Source: an uncultured Clostridia bacterium
GTDB taxonomy: Bacteria > Bacillota > Clostridia > Christensenellales > CAG-314
Length of the DNA stretch: 64,000 nt
Assembly (NCBI GenBank): GCA_947628135.1
Contig: CANQYT010000008.1
Coordinates: 1-64,000 of the forward strand
Direction: 5' to 3'
Below the pieces are notes generated by a model, which saw only the letters and a list, made by a program, of their open reading frames with translations, had not been told where the DNA came from and ran no database searches. Position numbers and translations under genes: made by a program. Of this stretch, positions 34,569 through 43,661 are shown piece by piece (the first letter of the stretch is position 1; each line of letters begins with the position of its first letter).

Positions 34569-34976
34569 ATGAACAAAGTATTTTTGATTGGTAGACTGAC
34601 ACAAGACCCGCAGGCATCTACTCCCACCGAGGGCGGACACACCTACTGCCGTTTTTCTATTGCCGTCAATCGCAGTTATTCCCGCGACGGCGACAACAGA
34701 GCCGATTTCATCAACATCATCACCTGGGACGCGTTGGCGACCAACTGCGTAAAGTACCTTGTAAAGGGCAGCCAGGTTGCGGTGACGGGCAGCATTCAAA
34801 CGGGCAGTTACGAACGAGACGGTATCAGACGTCAATCTTTCGACATTCGCGCCGATCAGGTGGAATTCCTTTCCCGCGCGAACGGCGCTCCCCAACAGGG
34901 ACAGGGCGCTGCACCCGTCAAGGATCAGACCATCGACAGTCTCAAAGTAGTCGATGACGACGATATGCCTTTCTGA
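34569..34976 (+). CDS. ssb: Single-stranded DNA-binding protein
   Basis: 135-residue OB-fold SSB ([52 protein letters not shown]). It ends in the acidic DDDMPF tip that recruits replication and repair partners. The linker is short, making this SSB smaller than the usual 160-175 residues. AGGAGA precedes the ATG. It lies between rpsF and rpsR, as in most Firmicutes. Confidence 0.97.
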   Translation: MNKVFLIGRLTQDPQASTPTEGGHTYCRFSIAVNRSYSRDGDNRADFINIITWDALATNCVKYLVKGSQVAVTGSIQTGSYERDGIRRQSFDIRADQVEFLSRANGAPQQGQGAAPVKDQTIDSLKVVDDDDMPF

Positions 34977-34995
34977 TAATAAGGAGAAACAGATT

Positions 34996-35241
34996 ATGGA
35001 AAATAAAGAAACAAAAAGACCGATGAGAAGTCCCGCACGCCGCAAGGTTTGCAACTTCTGCGTAGAAAAGTCCGAGTACATCGATTACAAGGACGTTGCC
35101 AAACTCAAAAAGTATATGGCGGAGAGCGGCAAAATTTTGCCTCGCCGCACGACGGGCGTTTGCGCTCATCACCAAAGAGAACTTGCAGTGGCAATCAAGC
35201 GCGCGCGTCAGATGGCTTTGATTCCCTACGTTGCAGACTGA
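34996..35241 (+). CDS. rpsR: Ribosomal protein bS18
   Basis: 81-residue small-subunit protein that dimerises with bS6. [19 protein letters not shown] retains a CxxC pair and [33 protein letters not shown] is the conserved core. AAGGAGA precedes ATG 34996. Last gene of rpsF-ssb-rpsR. Confidence 0.97.
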   Translation: MENKETKRPMRSPARRKVCNFCVEKSEYIDYKDVAKLKKYMAESGKILPRRTTGVCAHHQRELAVAIKRARQMALIPYVAD

Positions 35242-35340
35242 AACAGTCGTATCGGGTATTCCACGCAAAAAGGCTTCGCTTCGGGCATCGCAACATAGTA
35301 AAGAACGCTCGTGCAATTGCACACAAAACGGCTTCGCTTC

Positions 35341-35375
35341 GCGTGCCGCACCGAACAAGGTGCGGCACGCTTGTT
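35341..35375 (+). terminator. Strong hairpin downstream of rpsR
   Basis: GCGTGCCGCACC / GGTGCGGCACGC, a perfect 12-bp stem, followed by TTGTTG. It may terminate the rpsF operon, though the T tract is weak. Confidence 0.5.
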
Positions 35376-35659
35376 GCAGATTGTTTTGAGTTGCAACAGC
35401 ACTCGCGCTATGGGTGATGAGGTTGTGTGCGACGCCCTCGTTGCAGATTATTTTGCGTTGGAACACCCTCACTCTCGGTGTTACAATGTCCCCGACCGCC
35501 CGCCCCTATTCGTGGATATGAAGTTTACAACTGTTGAGAAAAGTTATTTCGGATATACGCGATTAAAATTTAGTAGAGAACATATATGAAACCGACACTC
35601 TCGGCTGAGGTCGGTTTCATTTTATATAGTAAGTAACATTATCCTGTGCGCTATCGCGC
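35376..35659. other. Gene-free interval with a second terminator-like hairpin
   Basis: Contains loosely repeated TTGCAGATT-GTTTTG / TTGCAGATT-ATTTTG segments at about 35374 and 35441. A hairpin ATGAAACCGAC / GTCGGTTTCAT at 35586-35620 is followed by TTTATA. No supported gene. Confidence 0.5.
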
Positions 35660-35784
35660 CGCCGCAGTCGAAGTAGGGCACCCGCACAATTTGAGTTTAC
35701 GAAAATTGTGTGGGAGAGGAGTGCCTATGCGTCAGCGGTATCAAGTACGCTTGCTCGTGCTTGGTGCTGACTAACACAAGGCGC
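35660..35784 (+). repeat. 125-bp structured dispersed repeat, copy 1
   Basis: Matches 41671-41795 at about 112 of 125 positions by hand count, without insertions. Two hairpins are preserved: GCACAATTT/AAATTGTG, and a long stem GTGCCT-N4-GTCAGC ... GCTGAC-N7-AGGCGC. It includes a 15-codon frame (ATG 35727 to TAA 35774) behind AGGAG. Confidence 0.8.
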
Positions 35785-35910
35785 AGCGTATTTGTTCTCG
35801 TCCCAATGTCTGTTACGGAACGGTCCTTTTGTCGGTTTGATTTGCGGCAGAAGTTTTACATCTATTCGTCTGCGAAATATTCCAATTTGCTCTTTTCGCC
35901 GTCAATAAAG

Positions 35911-35939
35911 TTGACTTATGCGGAGACAAAGAATATAAT
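35911..35939 (+). promoter_or_regulatory. Promoter of the M3-like peptidase gene
   Basis: TTGACT, 17-base spacer, TATAAT, 47 bases before the start codon. Confidence 0.75.
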
Positions 35940-35986
35940 TTAGGTAATTTTATTTTTAGCCACAGGCTATCAAACAGGAGGAATTT

Positions 35987-38389
35987 ATGAAGAAAACCGT
36001 AAAAATTTTGTTTGCGGTGCTGATCGTTTGTTTGCTGGCGTTGATTTGTACGGCGTGCAATCAAACCTGTGCGGACGGTGAACATACTTGGGACGAGTGG
36101 TCGGTAACCGTTCAACCCGGTTGCGACACGGTAGGTTCGCAAACACGCAAATGTACAAAATGCGGTGAAGAACAAACGGAGGAAATTCCCGCTACGGGCG
36201 CGCATATAATTACGGACGACGGCACGCTTCCCCTTTGCACAACGATTGATATGACTCAAAGTTATACGTGTAAGTTGTGCGGCAAAACTATCACGGGCGA
36301 CGCGTTGAAACCCGCGCTGTCCCATTCGAGCAAAATCGTTTTCGAGATACCCGCAACCTGCACCGAGGACGGTGTTAAAAGAGGTCACAAATGCCGTGAT
36401 TGCGATTATCTGATAGACGGCTGTGAAAAGATCGCCGCATTGGGACACCACGAAGTGGATATCGCCGCGACGGAAGCCACTTGCACTCAACCTGCGTATA
36501 CCGCCGGGTCTAAGTGCGACCGTTGCAACATCTTTTTCGTTGAACCGCAAGCGGTGGACGGAAGCGCTCCGCTCGGACACGATTTCGACCAATCGCAACT
36601 CAATTACTTTACGTTTACAAAGTGCAGTCGTTGCAACACGTACAAAATTCTCGACAGCGAAAATACCTACGCGGAAGAGTTCGTTTACTCTTTCTCGCAG
36701 GACGATCAAACCGCTTTTGAGACGTTGTACAACGAAATAGAAGCGGCGGCGCAAAGCGGAGACTTGGAACAAGCCGACTTCGAAGCCAAGTGCGAAGAGT
36801 TGGACGACAGAATGTCGGATATTCAAAGTCAGTACCAAATTGCCCGTATCATCAACGACGAAAGTTACAACGCCACCACAAAAGAACAATTTCAATTGAT
36901 TTCGGAATTTTACAACTCCGCAATAGAAATGTACTACAATATGTTCAGGTTGGCATACGATTCAAAATACAGCACGGGATTTTATACCGATTGGACGGAA
37001 AATGAAATAAAACAGGTGCTGTCCTATTCGGAAAGTTTCGACAAGGACGCGCAAAACGAAGTCGATCGGATACAGGCTGAATACGAAGATCTGTTGGAAA
37101 CTATGGGCGGCGGCATCAGCAAAGATACTCCGCAAGCGCAGTTGAATCAATTGTATCAACTGTATGCCGATTTGGTAGAAGCCAACAATCAAATTGCCAC
37201 AAGTGCGGGATACGACAACTATATGGAATACGCTTACGAAGTGGTGTACGAACGCGACTATAAGCCGGAACAAACGCAAGTTATGCGCGATTTCGTCAAA
37301 GAATATATGGGTGACGTGGCGCAAAAGATAGTGGACGACTACGACGCGCTCGAAGTCGCATACGAACAACGCGGCGATTGGACGTACAACGACAGTATGC
37401 TGTACTATTCGCGCTTTATCAATCCGTGGATGTGGCGCGATCCCAACAACTATCTCACCGATTCGGAACGTCAATCGCTTGTAGTGGACGATCGCAACGA
37501 CATATTCGACTACTACAAGTTCCTGAGCGAAGAGCAACTTGCCCCCAACAAAATAAATTTCTCCGTGGCGTTGGACGATCTGTTCAAAAACGGCAATTAC
37601 TTCCTGTCCGTCAACCCCAATATGACGGCGTACACTTGGTACATCTACTCGTTGAATCTGCCCATTCTCAACTTCGGACAAGACGATTACCGCGATCCAT
37701 TCACCTTTATACACGAGTTCGGTCATTACTATCAATTTGTCTACAACGGCACGCTCGGAGTATCTATGGATCAGGACGAAACGCAGTCGCAAGGCAACGA
37801 AATGCTGTTTCTTGCTTGGTTGGAACAACGCGTTACAAACAAGCAACGGGAAGGTTTCGATATGATAAAGTTGGACCAGATGCTCAACGCCGTCGGCACG
37901 ATAATTCTTTCCACAGCCGTGGACGAATTTGAGAACGTTTGCTACACGGGCGCGACGGAGTACAACGGACAACCGCTTCCCACCGTAACGTTGGACGACG
38001 ACCAAAAGATAATCGACTACGGCAAGTTGTACAAGACTATCCTCAAATCTTATTGGTCCAATGTGACTACATATTTCAACGAAAACTATTGGGCGTATGT
38101 TGTGTTCGATCAGGCGGGATACTACATCTCCTATGCGATGAGCGCTCTTCCCTCGTTGGAAATTTACGCCAAAGCCGCAAACGAAGGTTTGGAAGCGGCG
38201 CGCGAAAGTTACATCAAGTTGTTTACGTTCTCCGACAACGAAGCGTTTATGGATGTTGACCAATACGGCGATCCGTTTATCAAGAACGACGTTACATACC
38301 AGCAAATTCTCAATTGGGCGGGCTTGAAAGGACCTTTCGAGGCAGAACTGTATCAAACGATAAGACAGGCGTTTTTAGGCTCAAATTGA
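35987..38389 (+). CDS. Lipoprotein M3-like (oligoendopeptidase F-type) metallopeptidase
   Basis: 800 residues. The signal peptide ends LICTAC, so it is an exposed lipoprotein. Residues about 25-225 hold several short cysteine-pair modules (CTKCGEEQ, CKLCGKT, CRDCDY, CDRCN, CSRCN), each preceded by an ATC/PGC-type turn; these are zinc-ribbon-like repeats of surface proteins. Residues about 230-800 are an M3-type helical peptidase with zinc site HEFGH (His576, Glu577, His580) and the downstream ISYAMSALPSLEIYAKA segment. AGGAGG precedes the ATG. It probably trims oligopeptides outside the cell, whereas classical PepF is cytoplasmic. Monocistronic. Confidence 0.85.
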   Translation: MKKTVKILFAVLIVCLLALICTACNQTCADGEHTWDEWSVTVQPGCDTVGSQTRKCTKCGEEQTEEIPATGAHIITDDGTLPLCTTIDMTQSYTCKLCGKTITGDALKPALSHSSKIVFEIPATCTEDGVKRGHKCRDCDYLIDGCEKIAALGHHEVDIAATEATCTQPAYTAGSKCDRCNIFFVEPQAVDGSAPLGHDFDQSQLNYFTFTKCSRCNTYKILDSENTYAEEFVYSFSQDDQTAFETLYNEIEAAAQSGDLEQADFEAKCEELDDRMSDIQSQYQIARIINDESYNATTKEQFQLISEFYNSAIEMYYNMFRLAYDSKYSTGFYTDWTENEIKQVLSYSESFDKDAQNEVDRIQAEYEDLLETMGGGISKDTPQAQLNQLYQLYADLVEANNQIATSAGYDNYMEYAYEVVYERDYKPEQTQVMRDFVKEYMGDVAQKIVDDYDALEVAYEQRGDWTYNDSMLYYSRFINPWMWRDPNNYLTDSERQSLVVDDRNDIFDYYKFLSEEQLAPNKINFSVALDDLFKNGNYFLSVNPNMTAYTWYIYSLNLPILNFGQDDYRDPFTFIHEFGHYYQFVYNGTLGVSMDQDETQSQGNEMLFLAWLEQRVTNKQREGFDMIKLDQMLNAVGTIILSTAVDEFENVCYTGATEYNGQPLPTVTLDDDQKIIDYGKLYKTILKSYWSNVTTYFNENYWAYVVFDQAGYYISYAMSALPSLEIYAKAANEGLEAARESYIKLFTFSDNEAFMDVDQYGDPFIKNDVTYQQILNWAGLKGPFEAELYQTIRQAFLGSN

Positions 38390-38405
38390 CGCATAATTTT
38401 CGCGC

Positions 38406-38440
38406 AAAGACGTAGGCTTCGGCTTACGTCTTTTTTTTTG
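38406..38440 (+). terminator. Rho-independent terminator
   Basis: AAAGACGTA...TACGTCTTT stem with inner GC-TTCG-GC loop and a T9 run. Confidence 0.9.
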
Positions 38441-38454
38441 CTGTCGGAATGGTG

Positions 38455-38483
38455 TTTACATATAGGCAAAAATATTGTATAAT
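38455..38483 (+). promoter_or_regulatory. rsmA promoter
   Basis: TTTACA, 17-base spacer, TATAAT. It leaves only about 12 bases of leader before ATG 38502, with no Shine-Dalgarno. Confidence 0.65.
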
Positions 38484-38501
38484 AAAACTTGACGGTACAA
38501 T

Positions 38502-39329
38502 ATGGACATAAAACAGATAATAAAAAACAGCGGTTTTCACTTCAACAAACAGTTCGGGCAAAACTTTTTGACGGACGAAGTCTTGTTGGAAAATATTTGC
38601 GACGACGCGGGCGTTGACGGCGGCGCGGTGCTTGAAATAGGCGCGGGAGCGGGCACGCTTACGCGGGTGCTTTCGCGGCGTTCGGACAGGGTGGTGGCAT
38701 TTGAAATCGACAGAGATCTGCGCCCCATTCTCGACGTTACGCTGTCCGATTGCGACAACGTAAAGTTGATCACGGGCGACGTTATGCGCTATTCTATGGA
38801 GCAAATAGAGGGGCTTTGCGGCGGCAAGTACAAGGTGGTCGCCAACATTCCCTACTATCTCACAAGCCCGTTGGTTATGCGGTTTGTGGACAACGCTACC
38901 GCGGCGCAGTCGATGACGCTCACCGTGCAAAAGGAAGTTGCCGAAAGGCTTGCCGCGCGCCCCGCCACAAAGGCTTACGGTGCGATAAGCGTTGCGGTGC
39001 AAGCCGTCGCCGACGTAAAATTGACTCGGATTCTGCCGAGAAACCTTTTTTATCCCGTACCCAACGTGGACAGCGCCGTTGTGCGGATAACGTTTTGCAG
39101 GGACAAGTTCGGCGCGGTAGATACCGCCCTGTTCCGCAAGACGGTGCGTTCGGCGTTTGCCACCCGCCGCAAAACTTTGCTCAACTGCCTGCTTTCCGGT
39201 TTCGGGCTGGACAGGGAGCGCGCGGCGGAGATCATCGCGGAGTGCGGATTTACGCCCGATTGCCGCGGCGAGCAGTTGTCTGTGGAACAATTTGTCGCGC
39301 TGTGCGAGAGGCTGAAAGGAGTACAATGA
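38502..39329 (+). CDS. rsmA: 16S rRNA dimethyladenosine transferase (RsmA/KsgA)
   Basis: 275-residue SAM-dependent enzyme that dimethylates two adjacent adenines near the 3' end of 16S rRNA. FNKQFGQNFLTDEVLLENI is the N-terminal signature, VLEIGAGAGTLTR is SAM motif I, and VVANIPYYLTSPLVMRF carries the NIPY active site. The C-terminal helical domain is complete. The very short leader without Shine-Dalgarno is unusual. Its stop overlaps the tilS start (ATGA). Confidence 0.96.
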   Translation: MDIKQIIKNSGFHFNKQFGQNFLTDEVLLENICDDAGVDGGAVLEIGAGAGTLTRVLSRRSDRVVAFEIDRDLRPILDVTLSDCDNVKLITGDVMRYSMEQIEGLCGGKYKVVANIPYYLTSPLVMRFVDNATAAQSMTLTVQKEVAERLAARPATKAYGAISVAVQAVADVKLTRILPRNLFYPVPNVDSAVVRITFCRDKFGAVDTALFRKTVRSAFATRRKTLLNCLLSGFGLDRERAAEIIAECGFTPDCRGEQLSVEQFVALCERLKGVQ

Positions 39330-40600
39330 ACTCACGAGATACTCAACCTGATATCCGAGGCAAGCGTATCGCGCTCGCCGTTTCCGGCGGAATAGACAGT
39401 ATGGTTATGCTGCACAAATTTGCGCACGCAAGCGGCGCTTCGGAGGTGTTTGCGGTCACCGTCAACCACGGACTGCGCGCCGAGGCGCAAAGCGACTGCG
39501 AATTTGTCGCCGATTACTGTCGGACGTTGGGCGTGGAGTGCCGCGTGTTTGCCGTGGACGTGCCGAGTTATGCCGCCGAAAACAAACTGTCGGATGAAAC
39601 CGCGGCGCGTATTTTGCGTTATCGTGTGTTTGACGAGTTGGATTGCGACTACGTCTTTCTCGCGCACAATTCCGACGACAACGCCGAAACGGTGCTGATG
39701 CACATTTTGCGCGGCAGCGGAGCGAAAGGCGCGTCGGGAATGAAGCGAGTCAACGGCAGATATTTCCGCCCGCTGCTCGATTGGACTCGCCGCGATATAG
39801 AAAGTTATGCCGAGGCAAACGGCGTGCCTCACGTGGAGGACGTCACCAATTCCGACACGCAGTACGCGCGCAACTTTGTTCGGCACAAAATTATGCCGCT
39901 GTTGGAACAGTTCAATCCCGCCGCCAAGCAAAACATTTTGCGCTTTGCGGACAACGTCGCTTTCGACGACGCGCTGCTTTGCGAACGCGCCGAACAACGG
40001 CTTGCGCAGGTGCGTTTCGACGAAAACGGCGCGCATATTCCCGTGGAGTTGCTTGCCGACGGCGACTACCGTTTGTTGGACAAGGTGTTCAACCGTTTGG
40101 GCGTACACTGCGACGTGGAGCGCAAACATTTCCTCGCGCTTTGCGAGCTTGCGCAAAACGTAGGCGGCAAAAGCGTTTGTCTGCCCTTCGGATACACCGC
40201 GTACAACGACTACGCCGTGCTTACGCTGTGTCCCGCGAAACAACGGTTTGTCTACGCTTTCGAAATACCTTTCCGCACGGGAATTACGTCTACGCCTTTG
40301 GGATGGGCGGAAGCGTCGGCGGCGTGCGCGGGCGATCTGCATATAGACGTAAGCAAGATACCCGACAGCGCGGTGTTCCGCACCCGCAGGACGGGCGACG
40401 TCTTTACCAAATTCGGCGGCGGAACGAAATCTCTCAACAGGTATCTCACCGACAAAAAAATCCCTCGCCGTAACCGCGATTCGTTGCTGCTTATCGCCGA
40501 CGGAAACGACGTTCTCGCGATAATGGGGGTGGAAATTTCCGACAAAGTACGCGTCGACGGCGACGCCGTGCCGTACGGTCTCTCGCTGCGCGCCGACTGA
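39326..40600 (+). CDS. tilS: tRNA(Ile)-lysidine synthase
   Basis: 424-residue PP-loop ATPase that converts C34 of tRNA-Ile(CAU) to lysidine, essential for AUA decoding. RIALAVSGGIDSMVMLHKF contains the SGGxDS PP-loop (Ser20-Ser25); FLAHNSDDNAETVLMHILRG and GASGMKRVNGRYFRPLL are family core motifs. The C-terminal TilS domain ends near KIPRRNRDSLLLIADGNDVL. Start ATG 39326 overlaps rsmA by four bases with AAGGAG upstream; the open frame extends far upstream, but that part is antisense-type noise over rsmA. Confidence 0.95.
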   Translation: MNSRDTQPDIRGKRIALAVSGGIDSMVMLHKFAHASGASEVFAVTVNHGLRAEAQSDCEFVADYCRTLGVECRVFAVDVPSYAAENKLSDETAARILRYRVFDELDCDYVFLAHNSDDNAETVLMHILRGSGAKGASGMKRVNGRYFRPLLDWTRRDIESYAEANGVPHVEDVTNSDTQYARNFVRHKIMPLLEQFNPAAKQNILRFADNVAFDDALLCERAEQRLAQVRFDENGAHIPVELLADGDYRLLDKVFNRLGVHCDVERKHFLALCELAQNVGGKSVCLPFGYTAYNDYAVLTLCPAKQRFVYAFEIPFRTGITSTPLGWAEASAACAGDLHIDVSKIPDSAVFRTRRTGDVFTKFGGGTKSLNRYLTDKKIPRRNRDSLLLIADGNDVLAIMGVEISDKVRVDGDAVPYGLSLRAD

Positions 40601-40723
40601 TCTCGTCGCCCCTTTCTTTCTACTTTTTCCGACGCATTTCGACATTTTTGCGCGAAGTGCGTTTTTCTTTCACTTTTTTCCGTTTTTCGGGCATATATTA
40701 GTAAGCGGCTAAGGAGTTTTCGG

Positions 40724-41617
40724 TTGTTTCGTTACGAAGATTTGCTCAAAGAAGTGGAAACGTTTTGCCGCTACGGCGCGGAAACGGGCGTTGTAGGCGA
40801 AAGCGAGTTGGGCGAGCGCATACCCTACGTGTTTGTCGGGCGCAAAAACGGCTACCGTATGATAGTGCAAGCGTCGATACACGCCCGCGAACATCTCACG
40901 GCGTTGGTTGCGGTGTGTCTTGCAAAACATCTGTTGAAACACCCCGAACTGCCCATAGAGGGCGGCATTTACTTTGTCCCGATGACCAACCCCGACGGCG
41001 TGCGGCTCTGTCAGGAGGGGGTCGGTTTCATCACCGACAAACAGCGCAAAAGCAACCTGCTTGCCATCAACGGCGGCAGCGACTTCACCCTGTGGAAAGC
41101 CAACGCCGACGGTGTGGATCTCAACGTCAATTTCGACGCGCGCTGGGGCGAGGGCGTGCAAAACGCCTACTACAAATCTTCGGGCAACTACGTCGGGCGA
41201 GAGCCTTTCTCCGCCGCGGAAACGCGCGCTCTGCGCGACTTCACTCTGCGTTTGAAGCCCGTCGTAACGCTCAGTTACCACCTCAAAGGCGAAGAAGTGT
41301 ATTGGGAGTTCGGGCAAAAGGGTCATCGCCGTCTGCGCGACAAACGCTATGCCGAAGCGATAAGCAAATACACGGGCTATCCGTTGGTCACGTTGAACGG
41401 CAGCGTCGGCGGCTACAAGGATTGGTGCATAGAGCGCCTGCATATCCCCGCCTACACGATAGAGGTGGGCAACGACGGTTTCGATCACCCCTTTCCCTAC
41501 GGCGAATTGTCCGCGATAGTCCGACAAAATCTCGACCTGCCCCGTCGCTTGCTCAACACGGTGGTGCGCGACAGAAAGCGGCTTCGCGGCACGGGGCTTG
41601 ACGCGCTGTACGAATAG
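40724..41617 (+). CDS. M14 family zinc carboxypeptidase
   Basis: 297 residues, no signal peptide. MIVQASIHAREHLTALVAV has the HxxE zinc pair; VDLNVNFDARWGEG the substrate-binding Asn/Arg region; TLSYHLKGEEVYWEFG the third zinc His; and AYTIEVGNDGFDHPFP the catalytic Glu. This resembles the cytoplasmic gamma-D-glutamyl-diaminopimelate or muropeptide-processing members of M14. Start is TTG 40724 with AAGGAG eight bases upstream. It lies alone, 123 bases after tilS. Confidence 0.88.
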   Translation: MFRYEDLLKEVETFCRYGAETGVVGESELGERIPYVFVGRKNGYRMIVQASIHAREHLTALVAVCLAKHLLKHPELPIEGGIYFVPMTNPDGVRLCQEGVGFITDKQRKSNLLAINGGSDFTLWKANADGVDLNVNFDARWGEGVQNAYYKSSGNYVGREPFSAAETRALRDFTLRLKPVVTLSYHLKGEEVYWEFGQKGHRRLRDKRYAEAISKYTGYPLVTLNGSVGGYKDWCIERLHIPAYTIEVGNDGFDHPFPYGELSAIVRQNLDLPRRLLNTVVRDRKRLRGTGLDALYE

Positions 41618-41670
41618 TTTTTATTGTTTACTATTCCAATATTTTAATATGTAATTCTTTATATATCTCG

Positions 41671-41795
41671 CGCCGCAGTCGAAGTAGGGCATACGCACAA
41701 TTTGAGTTTGCGAAAATTGTGCGAAAGAGGAGCGCCTATGCGTCAGCGGTATCAAGTACGCTTACGCGCGCTTGGTGCTGACAAACGTAAGGCGC
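41671..41795 (+). repeat. 125-bp structured dispersed repeat, copy 2
   Basis: Second copy of the element at 35660-35784. Here the long stem closes with GCGCCT/AGGCGC (fully Watson-Crick), whereas copy 1 has a G-T wobble. Its short frame runs from ATG 41738 to TAG 41839 (33 codons) behind AGGAG and shares the residues MRQRYQVRL and LGAD with copy 1. Confidence 0.8.
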
Positions 41796-41990
41796 GACGA
41801 AGTTGCGCAGACCTGCGCGGTCGGATAAAACTTTCGTAGGGGATTGTTCCCAACAGCCCCCGCAACGACGCAAAGATTCGGTACGCGCCCGAACTTTGCG
41901 GTGTTTGGTTGAAACTTAGCGGTTGTGTTTCTATGTTGTTTCTTTATACTTCAATATAATATAGCCTCCAACCAAGGTGGAACGCTTTTG
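41796..41990. other. Gene-free interval after the 125-bp repeat
   Basis: Apart from the tail of the 33-codon frame, no supported gene. GGGGATTGTTCCCAACAGCCCCC and CGCAAAG...CTTTGCG suggest further small hairpins. Confidence 0.4.
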
Positions 41991-42019
41991 TTTACAAATT
42001 TGCGGCGTTGATTTATAAT
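41991..42019 (+). promoter_or_regulatory. PHP phosphatase promoter, apparently leaderless
   Basis: TTTACA, 17-base spacer, TATAAT, then seven bases and ATG 42027. No Shine-Dalgarno. Confidence 0.7.
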
Positions 42020-42026
42020 AGAAATT

Positions 42027-42776
42027 ATGAAACAACTCAAATGCGATTTGCACGTACACACAAATTTCAGTTCCGACAGTTCCGTAACGATGGAGCAGTA
42101 CGCCCTGCGCGCGGTGGAGTTGGGTCTTGACGCAGTGTGTTTCACCGACCACGTAGACATCAACGGCACGCGCAACACTTTCGCGTCTTTCCCTTTCGAC
42201 GAGAGACTGCGGCAGTTCGAGCGCATAAAAAAGCAATTCGAGGGCAAAGTGCTGCTGCTTCAAGGCTACGAAGTGGGCGAGCCGCACCTGCACCCCAAGG
42301 AAACGGCTTTCCTGCGTTCCCTGCGCCCCGATATGCTCATCGGTTCGGTACACGACCCCATCGTGTTGACGGGCATAGCAAATCGCCGCGAGTACGAACG
42401 CGCCTACGACCGTTGCGTGCGGCAGATGGTAGCCGACGGCGATTTCGACGTACTCGGGCACGTTGACGCCCTTCGCAAATGGCACGACGACTACGTAGAA
42501 GATTTCGACTACGTTTGCGGCACGCTTGAATTGTGCGCAAAGCGCGGTATCGTCCCCGAGGTAAACACTTCCTCCGTACGCCGCGAGGGCGATTTGCCGA
42601 TGCCGAGTTTGGAGGCTGTCTCCGCCTACGTTGCTTGCGGCGGCAAATACGTGTGCGTAAACAGCGACGCGCACGCCGTCGAGCAACTCGGACGTTTGCC
42701 CGCTATGCGCGACGCTTTGCCGCGCGGAGCGGAGTTGTGCTGTTTTGTCGGGGGCAAATTGATTACGCGGCTTTGA
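42027..42776 (+). CDS. PHP-domain histidinol-phosphatase-like phosphoesterase
   Basis: 249-residue PHP-domain protein of the HisJ/HisK type. KCDLHVHTNFSSDSSVTMEQY has the HxH metal motif, VCFTDHVDINGT the next metal ligands, LLQGYEVGEPHLHP the Glu, MLIGSVHDP, and VNSDAHAVEQLG the final Asp-His pair, so all metal sites look present. Histidinol phosphatase is the best-known activity, but no other his gene is in the window, so another phosphoester substrate is possible. It appears leaderless and monocistronic. Confidence 0.82.
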   Translation: MKQLKCDLHVHTNFSSDSSVTMEQYALRAVELGLDAVCFTDHVDINGTRNTFASFPFDERLRQFERIKKQFEGKVLLLQGYEVGEPHLHPKETAFLRSLRPDMLIGSVHDPIVLTGIANRREYERAYDRCVRQMVADGDFDVLGHVDALRKWHDDYVEDFDYVCGTLELCAKRGIVPEVNTSSVRREGDLPMPSLEAVSAYVACGGKYVCVNSDAHAVEQLGRLPAMRDALPRGAELCCFVGGKLITRL

Positions 42777-42926
42777 TTTCGCAATTGCAAACATCGTCGG
42801 GCGCTTTTTTGCGATTGATTTGTCGTAATCGGGCGAAAAATACGCCGAAAACGCTCAAAATGTCGCAAATGCAGAAAAAAAGTCGCGTTTTTCATTTTTA
42901 ATGAAACGAGCCTGCCGTCAAAATCG

Positions 42927-42954
42927 TTGACAAAACGCGCAAATGGGATATAAT
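42927..42954 (+). promoter_or_regulatory. Promoter of the ABC-export operon
   Basis: TTGACA, 16-base spacer, TATAAT, about 65 bases before the small membrane protein at 43020. Confidence 0.7.
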
Positions 42955-43019
42955 AAAGTTGCAAAATTATTCGTCGGAGCGTGTGCAAACCGTTTCGGCG
43001 CGGCAAAAAGGTGGACGAA

Positions 43020-43475
43020 ATGCACAACTTTATGTACGGCTCTCGCGTAATCGAGAACGAACGTACGGTGTCATTGGAAACGCATATCACAAGAGCGGGC
43101 AACACGATACGCAGCGTTGTCAAGTTCTTCGCTATGCTCGTCGTCGTTTTGCTTTTCAACTATTGGCTCAAAAATTTCAATCAGCGTTTCGAGTTTTCCT
43201 TCAACGGCATTCGCGTGTTGCAGGAATCTCTGTACCTCTTTTTCAACGAAAGCGCGCTTTCCGCAATGAGCGTTGTGTATCAGCATATGTTCTGCGCGGT
43301 AATGGCGATTTTGGGCTGTGCGGCTGTTTTCACTTTGATTTTGAGTTTGCGCCGCAGTATAAGCGCGTTGGCAGTGCGCGTTCACAGCCGCCGCGTGCAA
43401 AACGGTTCTGTCCAAAATTCCCAAAATTGGTTCGGAGTTATTTCCTTCCGTCAAAAAGTCTGCTTTTTGTCCTGA
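43020..43475 (+). CDS. Small membrane protein, unknown function
   Basis: 151 residues with two hydrophobic helices (about residues 32-48 and 88-112) and a basic C-terminus. Start chosen at ATG 43020, behind AGGTGG and after a strong promoter; the frame is open further upstream but without a start signal. No family was recognised. It precedes the YwaF-ABC fusion gene by 186 bases and may belong to the same transcript. Confidence 0.55.
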   Translation: MHNFMYGSRVIENERTVSLETHITRAGNTIRSVVKFFAMLVVVLLFNYWLKNFNQRFEFSFNGIRVLQESLYLFFNESALSAMSVVYQHMFCAVMAILGCAAVFTLILSLRRSISALAVRVHSRRVQNGSVQNSQNWFGVISFRQKVCFLS

Positions 43476-43661
43476 CAACCGAATAGATCGGCGTCGGACG
43501 TTTCCGCGTGCCCTTTTTGCTGCGAATTTTCGCGGCGTTTGAGGCGACCCGTGTAGAAGTCTGCGTTTCGGTCTACGCAACTAAATCCGTTTTTTGCTCA
43601 CACTATTTAGAAGTGGAGCGGGCGGATTTTTTTGATGCAATTTTACAAATTAGGAGAAGAA

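Noticed and set aside
35710..35943. 77-codon frame overlapping the 125-bp repeat copy 1
   Set aside because: It is not preserved in the second copy and has no family features; the shorter frame at 35727 is the one conserved.
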